DNA of 64,000 nt from TMP-7 sp038212445 (GTDB lineage Bacteria; Acidobacteriota; Terriglobia; Bryobacterales; Bryobacteraceae): assembly GCA_038212445.1 (NCBI GenBank), contig JBBQUM010000002.1:186001-250000 (forward strand), written 5' to 3'. The position numbers and the translations under genes are program-made. This document shows positions 1 through 9,672 of the stretch, one piece after another; the stretch's first letter is position 1, and each line of letters begins with the position of its first letter. Below the pieces are notes generated by a model. The model saw only the letters and a program-made list of their open reading frames with translations. It did not search any database and had not been told where the DNA came from.

Positions 1-1472
<1,472 letters not shown>

Positions 1473-1476
<4 letters not shown>

Positions 1477-2369
1477 CCGCACTCTACCAAGACCCTCATT
1501 GGCCTCGCGCCAGCGCCTGGCTTGCCGGCGATTGCCTGCCCAACGCCCACGGACTCCTCACCATCGTGGGCGCGCCGGTCGCCCAGACATCCATCACCCC
1601 CGGACGCTGTGACCTCGCGCCCGCCGCCATCCGCGCCGCGCTCGAACGCTTCAGTACCTCCGATCTCAACGCCGGCCATGACCTGCGAGGCCTGCGCGTC
1701 CGCGACGCGGGCGATGCCGGCACCGAGGCGCTTCCCAAACTGATCGCTGAATCCAGCGCCGTCGTCCTACTCGGCGGCGACAACTCCATTACCCGGCCCG
1801 GTGTCCTCGCCCTCGGCGCTCCCCTCGAGCGTTGCGGACTCATTACGTTCGACGCTCACTTTGATCTGCGCGACCTCGAAGGCGGGCTCACCAACGGCAA
1901 TCCGGTCCGCTCCCTCCTCGCAGACGGCCTCCCCGGCGATCAGATCTTCCAAATCGGTCTCCAGTCTTTCGCGAACTCCGACGACTACGCCCACGTCGCC
2001 CGTGCCGCCGGCATTCAGACCTTTACCGTTGAAGACGTCCTCGAACAGGGGATGGCGAAATTGATCCACAACGTCCTCGCCGACCTCGGCTCGCGCGTGG
2101 ACCGCATCTACATCGACCTCGACCTCGATGTCCTCGACCGCTGCTACGCCCCCGCCACTCCCGGCTCCCGTCCCGGCGGACTCGCTCCGCATATGATCCG
2201 CCGCGCAGCCCGCATCTGCGGCGCCCATCATCGCGTCCACATGATTGACCTGGTCGAAATCGATCCCACCAAAGACATCAACGACGCCACGTCGCTTGCC
2301 GCCGCCGCATGCCTGCTCGAATTCGCGTCCGGCGTCCTCAGCCGCTTTGAGGGATTCACCCGCGGATGA
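1473..2369 (+). CDS. hutG: Formimidoylglutamase-like arginase-family hydrolase
   Basis: 298-residue ureohydrolase-fold enzyme, expected to hydrolyse N-formimidoyl-L-glutamate to glutamate and formamide at a binuclear metal centre. Metal-site motifs are GGDNS (101-105), DAHFD (127-131) and DLDLDVLD (about 215-222). The first carries Asn where arginases and agmatinases usually have His (GGDHS), which may reflect the HutG subfamily. The start is GTG at 1473, overlapping the hutU stop; the end overlaps the hutI ATG by four bases. Being sandwiched between hutU and hutI is the main argument for formimidoylglutamate rather than agmatine as substrate; that assignment is inferred from context. Confidence 0.88.
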
Positions 2370-3547
2370 TGGATCTCGCCGTCATCAATTGCCGTCAACT
2401 GGTGACGCTCGCCGGTCCCGCCCGCCCCCGTACCGGCCTCGAAATGCGCGACCTCGGCATCATCGACAACGGCATACTGCTGATCAAGGATGGCCGCGTC
2501 GCCGAAGCCGGAACCCGCATGGCCGATGCGAAAGAGGTGATCGACGCCCAAGGTCGCATCGTCCTCCCGGGCTTCGTCGATGCTCACACGCATCCCGTAT
2601 TCGCCGGCAACCGCGCCGCCGAATTTGAAAAGCGCATCGAAGGCGCAACCTATGCCGAAATCGCCGCTGCCGGCGGCGGCATCCGCTCCACCGTCCGTCA
2701 AACCCGCGCCGCCACCGAAGAGGAGTTACTGACATCCACCAGGAAATACCAGGAATGGTTCCTCAGCGGAGGCACAACCACGGTCGAAGCAAAAACCGGC
2801 TACGGCCTATCTCTCGAATCGGAGTTGAAAATGCTCCGCGTCATCCGCGCCATGGGCTACATCCCAACCTTCCTCGGCGCCCACGAAATCCCCGACGAAT
2901 ACCGCGGCCGCATCGACCACTACGTCGACTTAGTGATCCACGAAATGCTGCCCAATGTAGACGCGGAGTTTTGTGATGTTTTCTGTGAACCCACAGTATT
3001 CCCGCAAGAGCAGTCGAGAAGAATCCTGGCAGCCGCAAAAGCGCGCGGCATGAATCTAAGAGTCCACGCCGACCAGTTCACCCCCGACTACGGCACAGCA
3101 GTAGCCGCAGAATTCCAAGCCACCACCGCCGACCACCTGGAACACACAACGCGAGATGGTGCTCAGGCCCTCAAATCATCGGGCACAATCCCCGTCTTAC
3201 TCCCAGCGTCTGTATATTCGCTAGGCCTGAAGAAATACCCGAACGCCAGAATGTTGATTGAAGAAGGCTTGCCAGTAGTAATCGCGACCGACTTCAACCC
3301 CGGCAGTTCCCCGACCACGTCCATGCTGATGGTGTTATCCCTGGCCTGCACCCAAATGCGCATGACCCCAGCAGAAGCCATAACCGCGTCAACAATCAAC
3401 GCCGCCTGGAGCCTGAACCGTGGCAACCAAATAGGCTCTCTGGAACCCGGCAAACAAGCCGACTTCGCCATCCACAACTGCTCCGACTACCGCGAACTCC
3501 CCTACTTCCTATCCCGCCCCGACCCCGCCAAAACCCACAAAGCCTAA
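2366..3547 (+). CDS. hutI: Imidazolonepropionase
   Basis: Cytoplasmic amidohydrolase that opens the imidazolone ring to give N-formimidoyl-L-glutamate, the third step of histidine use. Its 393 residues match the usual length of about 400. Metal ligands are visible in DAHTHPVFAGNR (HxH at 74-76), HADQF (around 233) and ATDFNPGSSPT (around 307). The ATG at 2366 overlaps the hutG stop, so U-G-I form one transcript order. The substrate order in the pathway is U, I, G. The TAA stop shares bases with the first copy of a palindromic repeat (3546-3566). Codons in the second half, from about 2720, end in A or T far more often than in the first half. Confidence 0.96.
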   Translation: MMDLAVINCRQLVTLAGPARPRTGLEMRDLGIIDNGILLIKDGRVAEAGTRMADAKEVIDAQGRIVLPGFVDAHTHPVFAGNRAAEFEKRIEGATYAEIAAAGGGIRSTVRQTRAATEEELLTSTRKYQEWFLSGGTTTVEAKTGYGLSLESELKMLRVIRAMGYIPTFLGAHEIPDEYRGRIDHYVDLVIHEMLPNVDAEFCDVFCEPTVFPQEQSRRILAAAKARGMNLRVHADQFTPDYGTAVAAEFQATTADHLEHTTRDGAQALKSSGTIPVLLPASVYSLGLKKYPNARMLIEEGLPVVIATDFNPGSSPTTSMLMVLSLACTQMRMTPAEAITASTINAAWSLNRGNQIGSLEPGKQADFAIHNCSDYRELPYFLSRPDPAKTHKA

Positions 3548-3705
3548 TCGGTGTCAGAGACCGATTCTTTTGGCCCAAGCCGTACCCGCCTGCACGCCGA
3601 CCACCTGGCTCCCCCCCAACCGCAACATCTCCACGTCCCTCATCGGCGCGAATAAATCGGTGTCAGAGACCGATTCTTTAGTAAATCGGTGTCAGAGACC
3701 GATTC
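3546..3705. repeat. Palindromic repeat cluster, three copies (A, B, C)
   Basis: Three exact copies of a 21-nt element lie at 3546-3566, 3656-3676 and 3685-3705. Each has 7-nt arms AATCGGT and ACCGATT around the loop GTCAGAG. Copy A overlaps the hutI stop codon. Copy C supplies the stop codon of the broken AraC gene on the other strand. Five more copies, in the opposite orientation and two of them with mismatches, occur at 25552, 25579, 26378, 31683 and 31710. It resembles REP-type extragenic palindromes; its function is unknown. Confidence 0.9.
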
Positions 3706-3786
3706 TTTTGACCCCGGCCGTACCCGCCTGCACGCCGACCACCTGGCCCCCCCCCAACCGCAACATCTCCACGTCCCTCATCGGCG
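3546..3786. repeat. Tandem duplication of palindrome plus AraC gene tail
   Basis: The stretch 3546-3649 is repeated at 3685-3786 with only a few differences by eye. Each unit begins with the palindrome and continues into about 80 bases corresponding, on the minus strand, to the last 25 or so codons of the AraC-like gene (MRDVEMLRLGG and onward). The downstream unit is attached to the rest of the gene; the upstream unit is an orphan tail. A third palindrome (3656-3676) lies between them. Confidence 0.85.
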
Positions 3787-4502
3787 ACCGCCCAAATAAA
3801 CGGCTGTACTCCCGCGTGAATTGGCTCGCACTCTCGTACCCCACCTCGTATGCCATGCCCGCCACCGCCGCCAGTTCATCCACCCGCTCTGGCTTCGTGT
3901 AATTTGTCCGAATCCAGGCGATGGCCTTCGCCGTCCGCTGGCTCTGATCGCCAGTGCTCGCAATCGCTCGCAGGCGCGCCGCCAGCGGCCCCTGCAAAAT
4001 CCGGTAGATGATCTCGCGCTTGATCATTCCTTCGAAAAAGGCGATCTCCCGCGACGCGCTCAGCAGATCTATCAGCCGTCGGAAAGCGTCCAGCAATTCC
4101 ACCGTCGTTGCGCCGGTCGCCAACGCCAGACCGTCACCCGCCGCCTCAGCACCCTGAACGTCCTCCCGGCTCAACAACTCCCGCACCACCGGCATCTCGA
4201 GCCACCGGAAGATCGAGCGACATAAGCAGGAAGCGCGACGAATCATACCGAAACGAAGTCCGCCCGAGTTCTACGCGCTTTCGCCCCTGAACAACCACCG
4301 CCACGATTGGCTCATAGTGAACTCTCAGAGGCGCGGTAGGAGCAGCGTGCCGGTACAGCGCCAGCCCCGGAATCCCCCTTTCACGGCTCTCCGCTAACCC
4401 AACGAATCCCGCGATCTTGCGCACCAGTTCCGCACGCAATTCACTTGCTCTACCGGACGCAACCGCCTGCCCGTCCTTCATCGCTTCTCCCAATTCCCCC
4501 AT
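3692..4502 (-). pseudogene. AraC-family regulator, broken by deletions and frame change
   Basis: Remnant of an AraC regulator with the N-terminal domain typical of those beside aldo/keto reductases. The N-terminal part (about 4502-4200) contains GLALYRHAAPTAPL, VVVQGRKRVEL and MSLDLPV. After that the frame changes and roughly 35 expected residues are missing; the rest continues as VVRELLSREDVQ, ATVELLDAFRRLIDLL and AIAWIRTNYTKPERVDELA. A second gap near 3855 joins AAVAGM directly to YEVGYESASQFTREY, removing most of the first helix-turn-helix and its linker (about 45 residues). The C-terminus runs into palindrome C, which provides the stop. It cannot make a normal DNA-binding protein. The start is uncertain (4502 or 4559). 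Confidence 0.85.
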
Positions 4503-4687
4503 ACCTTCATCAGCGAGTACACGACAGCTTGTTCTCCCCGCATAGAGAGAAATAGGCAAGAGATCGATAGGATCGAGATACCGGACCTATGCCCGGATCA
4601 GATACCTTGGAGCTTGAGCCGGCGCGAATGCGACACTCTCATCCTCTCCAGGCCGGGAGGATCATCTCAGCGCTCAAAAGGAGCACG

Positions 4688-5684
4688 ATGCAAAAACGGC
4701 TGCTCGGCAACAGCGGACTCCAAGTCTCGGCCTTAGGGCTCGGCGGTATGGGAATGAGTTGCTCCTACGGCCAGCCACAAGACAAGCAGGCCATGTTCTC
4801 CATCATTCGCTCCGCAGTCGAAAAGGGCGTCTCCTTCTTTGATACCCGCCGAGGTGTATGGCCCGTTCGTGAACGAGGAATTGCTGGGCGAGGCCCTCGC
4901 TCCTTTCCGCGACGAAGTCGTCATCGCAACCAAGTTTGGCTGGGAACCGTATGCCGGCGACAGCGATCGCTGGAGTGCGCTAAACAGCCGCCCAGAGCAC
5001 ATCAGACAAGTGGCGGAAGCGTCCCTCAAGCGCCTCCGCCTCGACACCATCCCGCTCTTCTACCAGCATCGGGTCGACCTCAACGTGCCCATCGAAGACC
5101 TGGCAGGCACCGTCCAAGACCTCATCCGCGAAGGCAAGGTGAAACACTTCGGCCTCTCCGAAGCCGGCGCGCAAACCATCCGCCGCGCACACGCGATTCA
5201 ACCCGTGACTGCACTCCAAAGCGAGTATTCCCTCTGGTGGCGACAGCCTGAAGAAACCGTCATCCCCACCCTCGAAGAACTCGGCGTAGGCTTCGTTCCG
5301 TTTAGTCCTCTCGGGAAAGGCTCTCGCACCGGCAAGATCACATCGGACACCCAGTTCGGCGGCACGGACTTCCGCAACACCGTTCCCCGTTTCAGCCCGG
5401 AGAACCGCCATGCCAACCAGCCCTTGGTCGATCTCCTGAACGTCTTCGCAGCACGACACAACGCGACTCCCGCCCAGCTCGCACTCGCCTGGCTGCTCGC
5501 AAAAAAGCCGTGGATCGTTCCCATCCCCGGCACAACCAAACTGCATCGCCTGGAAGAAAATCTCGGCGCCGTTGACGTCGTCCTGACTCCGGAAAATCTC
5601 CAGGCCATCGAAAGCGCCTCCGCGAATATCAAGCTTGAAGGCGCCCGCTATCCCGCATTTCATGAACAACTGACGGGCCGCTAA
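4688..5684 (+). pseudogene. Aldo/keto reductase with a one-base frameshift
   Basis: Encodes an NADPH-dependent aldo/keto reductase of the YakC/AKR13-like type. The ATG at 4688 follows an AAAAGGAG site and gives MQKRLLGNSGLQVSALGLGG as far as VSFFDT. One extra C in the CCC run at 4845-4847 shifts the frame; in the next frame the expected AEVYGPFVNEELLGEALAPF follows, and the protein runs to a normal end at 5684. Apart from that base, the catalytic and cofactor regions look intact (LRLDTIPLFYQHRVD, IPIPGTTK-type ending). It may be a recent mutation or a sequencing error. It is divergent from the broken AraC gene, its likely former regulator, with about 185 bp between. Confidence 0.88.
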
Positions 5685-5733
5685 TCACGAGCCACATGGA
5701 GCAAGCTATGTCTACTTCCAACCGCCGTGCCAA

Positions 5734-6198
5734 ATGAAGAACCTTCAGAAGTTCCTAAGCCTGCCGTTACTGATCGCATTAGGCGTCCTCGCCGCCGCGC
5801 AGGCTGAGCACCGTAACGCATTTACGGGTACCTGGAAGATGAACCTGCCCAAGTCAAGCTTCAACCCCGGCCCCCCGTTCAGGAGTTTCACACTGACATT
5901 CACGCCCGACGGCGTGCCTCACCTGGACTTGGTAGATGCCGGCGGCCAGTCGCTCAACGTATCATTGCCCTGGTCCAACGGCCACCAGGTCACCCCTGCC
6001 GCGAAGGGAATGGAAACCACTCGCGTGATTTCAAAAATTCGCGGCAATACCATCGGGGATACCTGGACACACGCAGATAAGATCCTCGAGAAGGTTCACG
6101 GCACCATTTCCAATGACGGTAAAACTCTGACGATGAACGTCGAGGGACCCGGCGCCCAAGGCACTTTCCCTAACCGCGTCGTCTTCGACAAACAGTAG
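5734..6198 (+). CDS. Small secreted protein, lipocalin-like, unknown role
   Basis: 154 residues. The first 24 form a clear signal peptide (a Lys at each end of MKNLQK, hydrophobic LLIALGVLAAA, cleavage near AQAEH). The mature part begins with FTGTWKMNLPKSSF, a motif common in small exported acidobacterial proteins with a lipocalin-like beta-barrel, followed by alternating short strands. No catalytic residues or metal motifs are evident. It lies 49 bp after the reductase remnant on the same strand and is probably periplasmic or surface exposed. Function unknown; the family resemblance is from memory. Confidence 0.75.
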   Translation: MKNLQKFLSLPLLIALGVLAAAQAEHRNAFTGTWKMNLPKSSFNPGPPFRSFTLTFTPDGVPHLDLVDAGGQSLNVSLPWSNGHQVTPAAKGMETTRVISKIRGNTIGDTWTHADKILEKVHGTISNDGKTLTMNVEGPGAQGTFPNRVVFDKQ

Positions 6199-6359
6199 TC
6201 TCTCCACAAATCATCCGAAAACAGCCCTTCCGCTCCCGGACGATCATAGACCCCTCCAGCTATAGTCCTCATACACTTACAGCCATATTGCTTGACAACG
6301 CCTGTTCCAATAGAGGTAGGGGAGCAATCCCCACTCAACAAACAGCAAAAAGGAACACT

Positions 6360-6959
6360 ATGGCAACCCTCCAGCAAGTCCTCATGAACCGGGCCAACGC
6401 TAGCCTCAGCACTGGACCCCGCACTGCCGCCGGCATGGACGCATGTAAGTACAACGCCACCAAACACGGCCTCGCAGGCAAACAAATCGTCACCCGCGAC
6501 GAGGACCCCGCCGCCTACGACCAACTACGCCGCCAACTCGTCCACGACTACGCTCCTGCCACCGAGCGTGAAGCCATGCTGGTCGAAGAGATCGCGCAGA
6601 ATTGGTGGCGCCTCGAACGCGCCCGCCGCGTTGAAGCCGCCGTCATCAAGAAGTACGGCGAATTGGAATGCGTCATCGAGCCTGAAGCCCGCAAAGCGTT
6701 CCTCACCATCAGCCGCTACCTGAACTCCATCCAGCGCACCTGGCACCGCGCCTCTAAAGACCTCGAAGCACTTCAGGACAAACGCAACCGGAACGCCGCC
6801 AAAGCCGTCGCGCGGCCCCAACTCGTCCTCCAACCACCCAAACTCTCCGCCGTCCGCCGCCGCTTCATCCAGCAATCGGCTCCGTTTCGCAAAACATCCA
6901 ATCACTTCGCCGGACGCGGCGAATTCAACTCCTGCAACCCCATTTCGAGCAGCGTATAG
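6360..6959 (+). CDS. Conserved hypothetical protein with STGPRTxxG / KHG motif
   Basis: About 199 residues from the ATG at 6360, chosen because an AAGGA site stands a few bases upstream; the frame is open further upstream to 6288 without good support. The N-terminus NRANASLSTGPRTAAG followed by NATKHGLAGK is typical of a multicopy acidobacterial family of unknown function. The middle is rich in charged residues and Trp/Arg and likely helical (EAMLVEEIAQNWWRLERARR). There is no signal peptide or membrane segment. A perfect TTGACA lies at 6292-6297, though I see no convincing -10 box. The last 58 bases overlap the 3' end of the convergent Asp-box gene, so the final residues may be poorly conserved. 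Confidence 0.7.
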   Translation: MATLQQVLMNRANASLSTGPRTAAGMDACKYNATKHGLAGKQIVTRDEDPAAYDQLRRQLVHDYAPATEREAMLVEEIAQNWWRLERARRVEAAVIKKYGELECVIEPEARKAFLTISRYLNSIQRTWHRASKDLEALQDKRNRNAAKAVARPQLVLQPPKLSAVRRRFIQQSAPFRKTSNHFAGRGEFNSCNPISSSV

Positions 6960-9649
6960 GCTACCGCCGGCGGCACGCGGTCCGCACTCTCCGCCACCTC
7001 CAGCGCCGAACTGAGGTACGTCACCGCCGTTGTGAGGTTTGCCGCGCGTGCTCTCTGCAACCCCTCGTACGCTCGCGACGCCACATCAAATTGCGCCGCC
7101 AGATCTCTCGCTGACGCCGTCGACCGCGGGTCCATCACCACCTCAATCGTCTGCGTGTAAGTCTGTCCGCCAACCGTGAGCCGCGCAGTATACCGGCCCG
7201 GGAGCACCAGCGGACCGCCCTCATACCGCAAATCCCACACAAACCGGTTCAACCCCGCCGCTCCCAGCAATTCAGCCGGCGGAACGGTCCAGTAGGGCGC
7301 CACTGTGTCCGCGCCGCGACGGCGCACCGCAGCCTGCGTCCCCGGATATTTTCGGATCATCTTGCCCGCCCCGTCTAGAATCTCGAGCGTCACCGTGGCC
7401 GCGCTCTTCAACTCGTAATCGAGCACCGCGCCGTCCGGCGGATTCGACGCCTGCGGAGTCTCCGGCGGCAGAGGCGTCCCCTGAAAGCCATCGCTGAACA
7501 TCCGGATCGCTATCGCCGGCGAATAGAAATCCGTCACCGCCTGCCGCAGGGGCGTGAAATTATCCAGAATCCAAAACCCGCGACCGTGTGTCGCAATCGC
7601 CAGGTCGTCACCCTTCACGATGATGTCCCGCACACTCGATACCGGCAGGTTGCTCTGCAGCGACTGCCAGTGATCGCCATCATCAGTCGAGAACACCACT
7701 CCCGTCTCGGTCGCCGCAAACAACAGACCGCGCCGCTTCGGATCCTCCCGCACCGCATTCAGGAAAGACTCCGGACCAATCCCGGTCACGCACTCCTGCC
7801 ACGTCTTTCCGAAATCGCGAGTCCGGTAGAGATGCGGCCGGTAATCGTCCAACCGGTGACGGTCTACCGCGGCATAAGCAGTGCCTTCGTCAAAATGCGA
7901 CGCCTCGATATGAGTGATCTTGCTCCACAACGAAAGCCCCGCCGGACTTACGTTGCTCCACCACTTTCCGCCATCCCGCGTCAGGCTCAACCGCCCCGCG
8001 TCTGATCCCGTCCAGATCAAATTCGCGCTCAAAGGCGACGGCGAAATCGAGTACACCACGCCCCGTGGCTCACCGCTCAGATCCGGACTCACCTCCGACC
8101 AGTGCAAGCCGCCGTCCGTCGTCTTCAACAAAAACTGCGATCCGAAATAGAGTGCGCTTGGATCCGCTGGTGAAAAGACCAGCGGCGACGTCCAGCTGAA
8201 TCGGTACTTGCGCTGCGTGATTTCGGTGCCGAACGCCGGTACCGGCCACGGCGTGATGTTCTGGCTCTGATGTGTCCGCCGGTCAAACCGCGCCAGCGAA
8301 CCGTACGTATTGTTCACGTAAATGATGTTCGGATCCTTGGGATCCGGTTGAATCGAGCCGCTCTCAGCACCCCCAACATGCCGCCGGTCATACTCGGAAA
8401 TCGTCGGATTGTTCGACCGGCTTGGCACCGCCACGGTCCCCGAATCCTGCTGTGCGCCGTATAGCCAGTAAGGGAATTGGTTGTCAGCAGCGACATGGTA
8501 GATCTGCGCCGTCGGCTGGTTGTACCAGGGCGTCCAGGTCTTGCCGCCGTCAGTTGAAATCGCCACGCCTTGATCGGCCCCGGTGATCATCCTCTGCGAG
8601 TCCGCCGGATCAATCCACATCGAGTGATAATCGTCACCGCCCGGCGCACCCTTCGGCACCTCGAAGGTCCTGCCGCCGTCGGTCGACCGGTACAGCGATA
8701 CGTTCGGCGTATACACGACATCAGGATTGTTCGGATCCGCCGTGATCTGTCCGAAATACCATCCGCGGCTGGTCACCCGGCGGTCAGTCGAAACCCGCGT
8801 CCAGCTCGCACCGGCGTCATCCGAGCGATAAATGCCGCCATCGGCGCCCGCGGCATCCACCGTCGCGTACACCCTGTGACCTCGCGCCGTCGCCACGCCT
8901 GACCGTCCCCATTGCCCCGCTGGCAATCCGTGACCGCTCAACGGCGTCCACGTTTCGCCGCCGTCCTTCGACTGGAACATCCCGCTTCCCGGGCCCTCCA
9001 CTGGACCGTACTGACTCCACGGCGGACGGTGCGCGTTCCACACCGTCGCATAGAGCAAATTCGAATCCTCGGAATCCATCGCCAGATCCACCGCGCCCGT
9101 ATCCGCGCCGCGATTCAGAACCTGCTTCCAGGTCGCGCCGCCGTCAGTGCTTCGATAAACTCCCCGCTCCGCATTCGGTCCGTAGGCGTGGCCCAGAGCC
9201 GCCACGTAGACCACCTGGGGCTTCGAGGGATGGACTAGAATTTTTCCGATGTGACGCGTCTCGCGCAGCCCGGCATACTTCCAGGTCGCTCCCGCATCAG
9301 TCGACTTGTAGACGCCCGCTCCCGTCGCCAGGTCCGACCGTATATCGGTCTCGCCGGTGCCGGCATAAATAACGTTCGAGTCCGACGGCGCTACCGCGAT
9401 CCATCCGATTGACGCTACCGGCTGCGCGTCGAAAATCGGCAGCCAAGTCAAACCGCCGTTGGTCGACTTCCACAGTCCGCCGCCCACCGCGCCCTGGTAG
9501 TAAACGTTCGGTTGACCCTTCACGCCCACTGCCGACACTACTCGTCCGGCACGCCACGGGCCTACAAAACGCCAATGAAATCCGTCAGTATTCCGGTTCT
9601 GCCCCAACAACGCCGCTGAGAGGATCAGCGCCACCAGCAAAGGTCGCAT
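6902..9649 (-). CDS. Secreted Asp-box (BNR/VPS10-type) beta-propeller protein
   Basis: 915 residues with a short signal peptide (MRPLLVALILSAALLGQ). Repeated Asp-box motifs such as STNGGLTW, STDAGATW, STDGGATW, SKDGGETW and STDGGKTW are spread over the first 700 residues and indicate one or two multi-bladed propellers of the sortilin/sialidase superfamily. The last 200 residues contain an Ig-like segment (TVTLEILDGAGKMIRKYPG) and a short helical tail. Acidobacterial genomes carry many such proteins, often annotated as glycosyl hydrolases, but no sialidase catalytic set is visible, so binding or scaffolding is equally possible. It lies 23 bp downstream of the ABC-F gene on the same strand and may be co-transcribed. 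Confidence 0.85.
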   Translation of the reverse strand: MRPLLVALILSAALLGQNRNTDGFHWRFVGPWRAGRVVSAVGVKGQPNVYYQGAVGGGLWKSTNGGLTWLPIFDAQPVASIGWIAVAPSDSNVIYAGTGETDIRSDLATGAGVYKSTDAGATWKYAGLRETRHIGKILVHPSKPQVVYVAALGHAYGPNAERGVYRSTDGGATWKQVLNRGADTGAVDLAMDSEDSNLLYATVWNAHRPPWSQYGPVEGPGSGMFQSKDGGETWTPLSGHGLPAGQWGRSGVATARGHRVYATVDAAGADGGIYRSDDAGASWTRVSTDRRVTSRGWYFGQITADPNNPDVVYTPNVSLYRSTDGGRTFEVPKGAPGGDDYHSMWIDPADSQRMITGADQGVAISTDGGKTWTPWYNQPTAQIYHVAADNQFPYWLYGAQQDSGTVAVPSRSNNPTISEYDRRHVGGAESGSIQPDPKDPNIIYVNNTYGSLARFDRRTHQSQNITPWPVPAFGTEITQRKYRFSWTSPLVFSPADPSALYFGSQFLLKTTDGGLHWSEVSPDLSGEPRGVVYSISPSPLSANLIWTGSDAGRLSLTRDGGKWWSNVSPAGLSLWSKITHIEASHFDEGTAYAAVDRHRLDDYRPHLYRTRDFGKTWQECVTGIGPESFLNAVREDPKRRGLLFAATETGVVFSTDDGDHWQSLQSNLPVSSVRDIIVKGDDLAIATHGRGFWILDNFTPLRQAVTDFYSPAIAIRMFSDGFQGTPLPPETPQASNPPDGAVLDYELKSAATVTLEILDGAGKMIRKYPGTQAAVRRRGADTVAPYWTVPPAELLGAAGLNRFVWDLRYEGGPLVLPGRYTARLTVGGQTYTQTIEVVMDPRSTASARDLAAQFDVASRAYEGLQRARAANLTTAVTYLSSALEVAESADRVPPAVAYTLLEMGLQELNSPRPAK

Positions 9650-9672
9650 ATTGCCAAATGGTAGCGAACTAG

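Noticed and set aside
3546..3705. CRISPR array
   Set aside because: Copies are palindromic, spacers are unequal and include duplicated gene sequence, and no cas genes are present.
4841..4851. Programmed frameshift in the aldo/keto reductase
   Set aside because: No slippery heptamer or downstream structure is evident, and the family does not use one; mutation or sequencing error is simpler.
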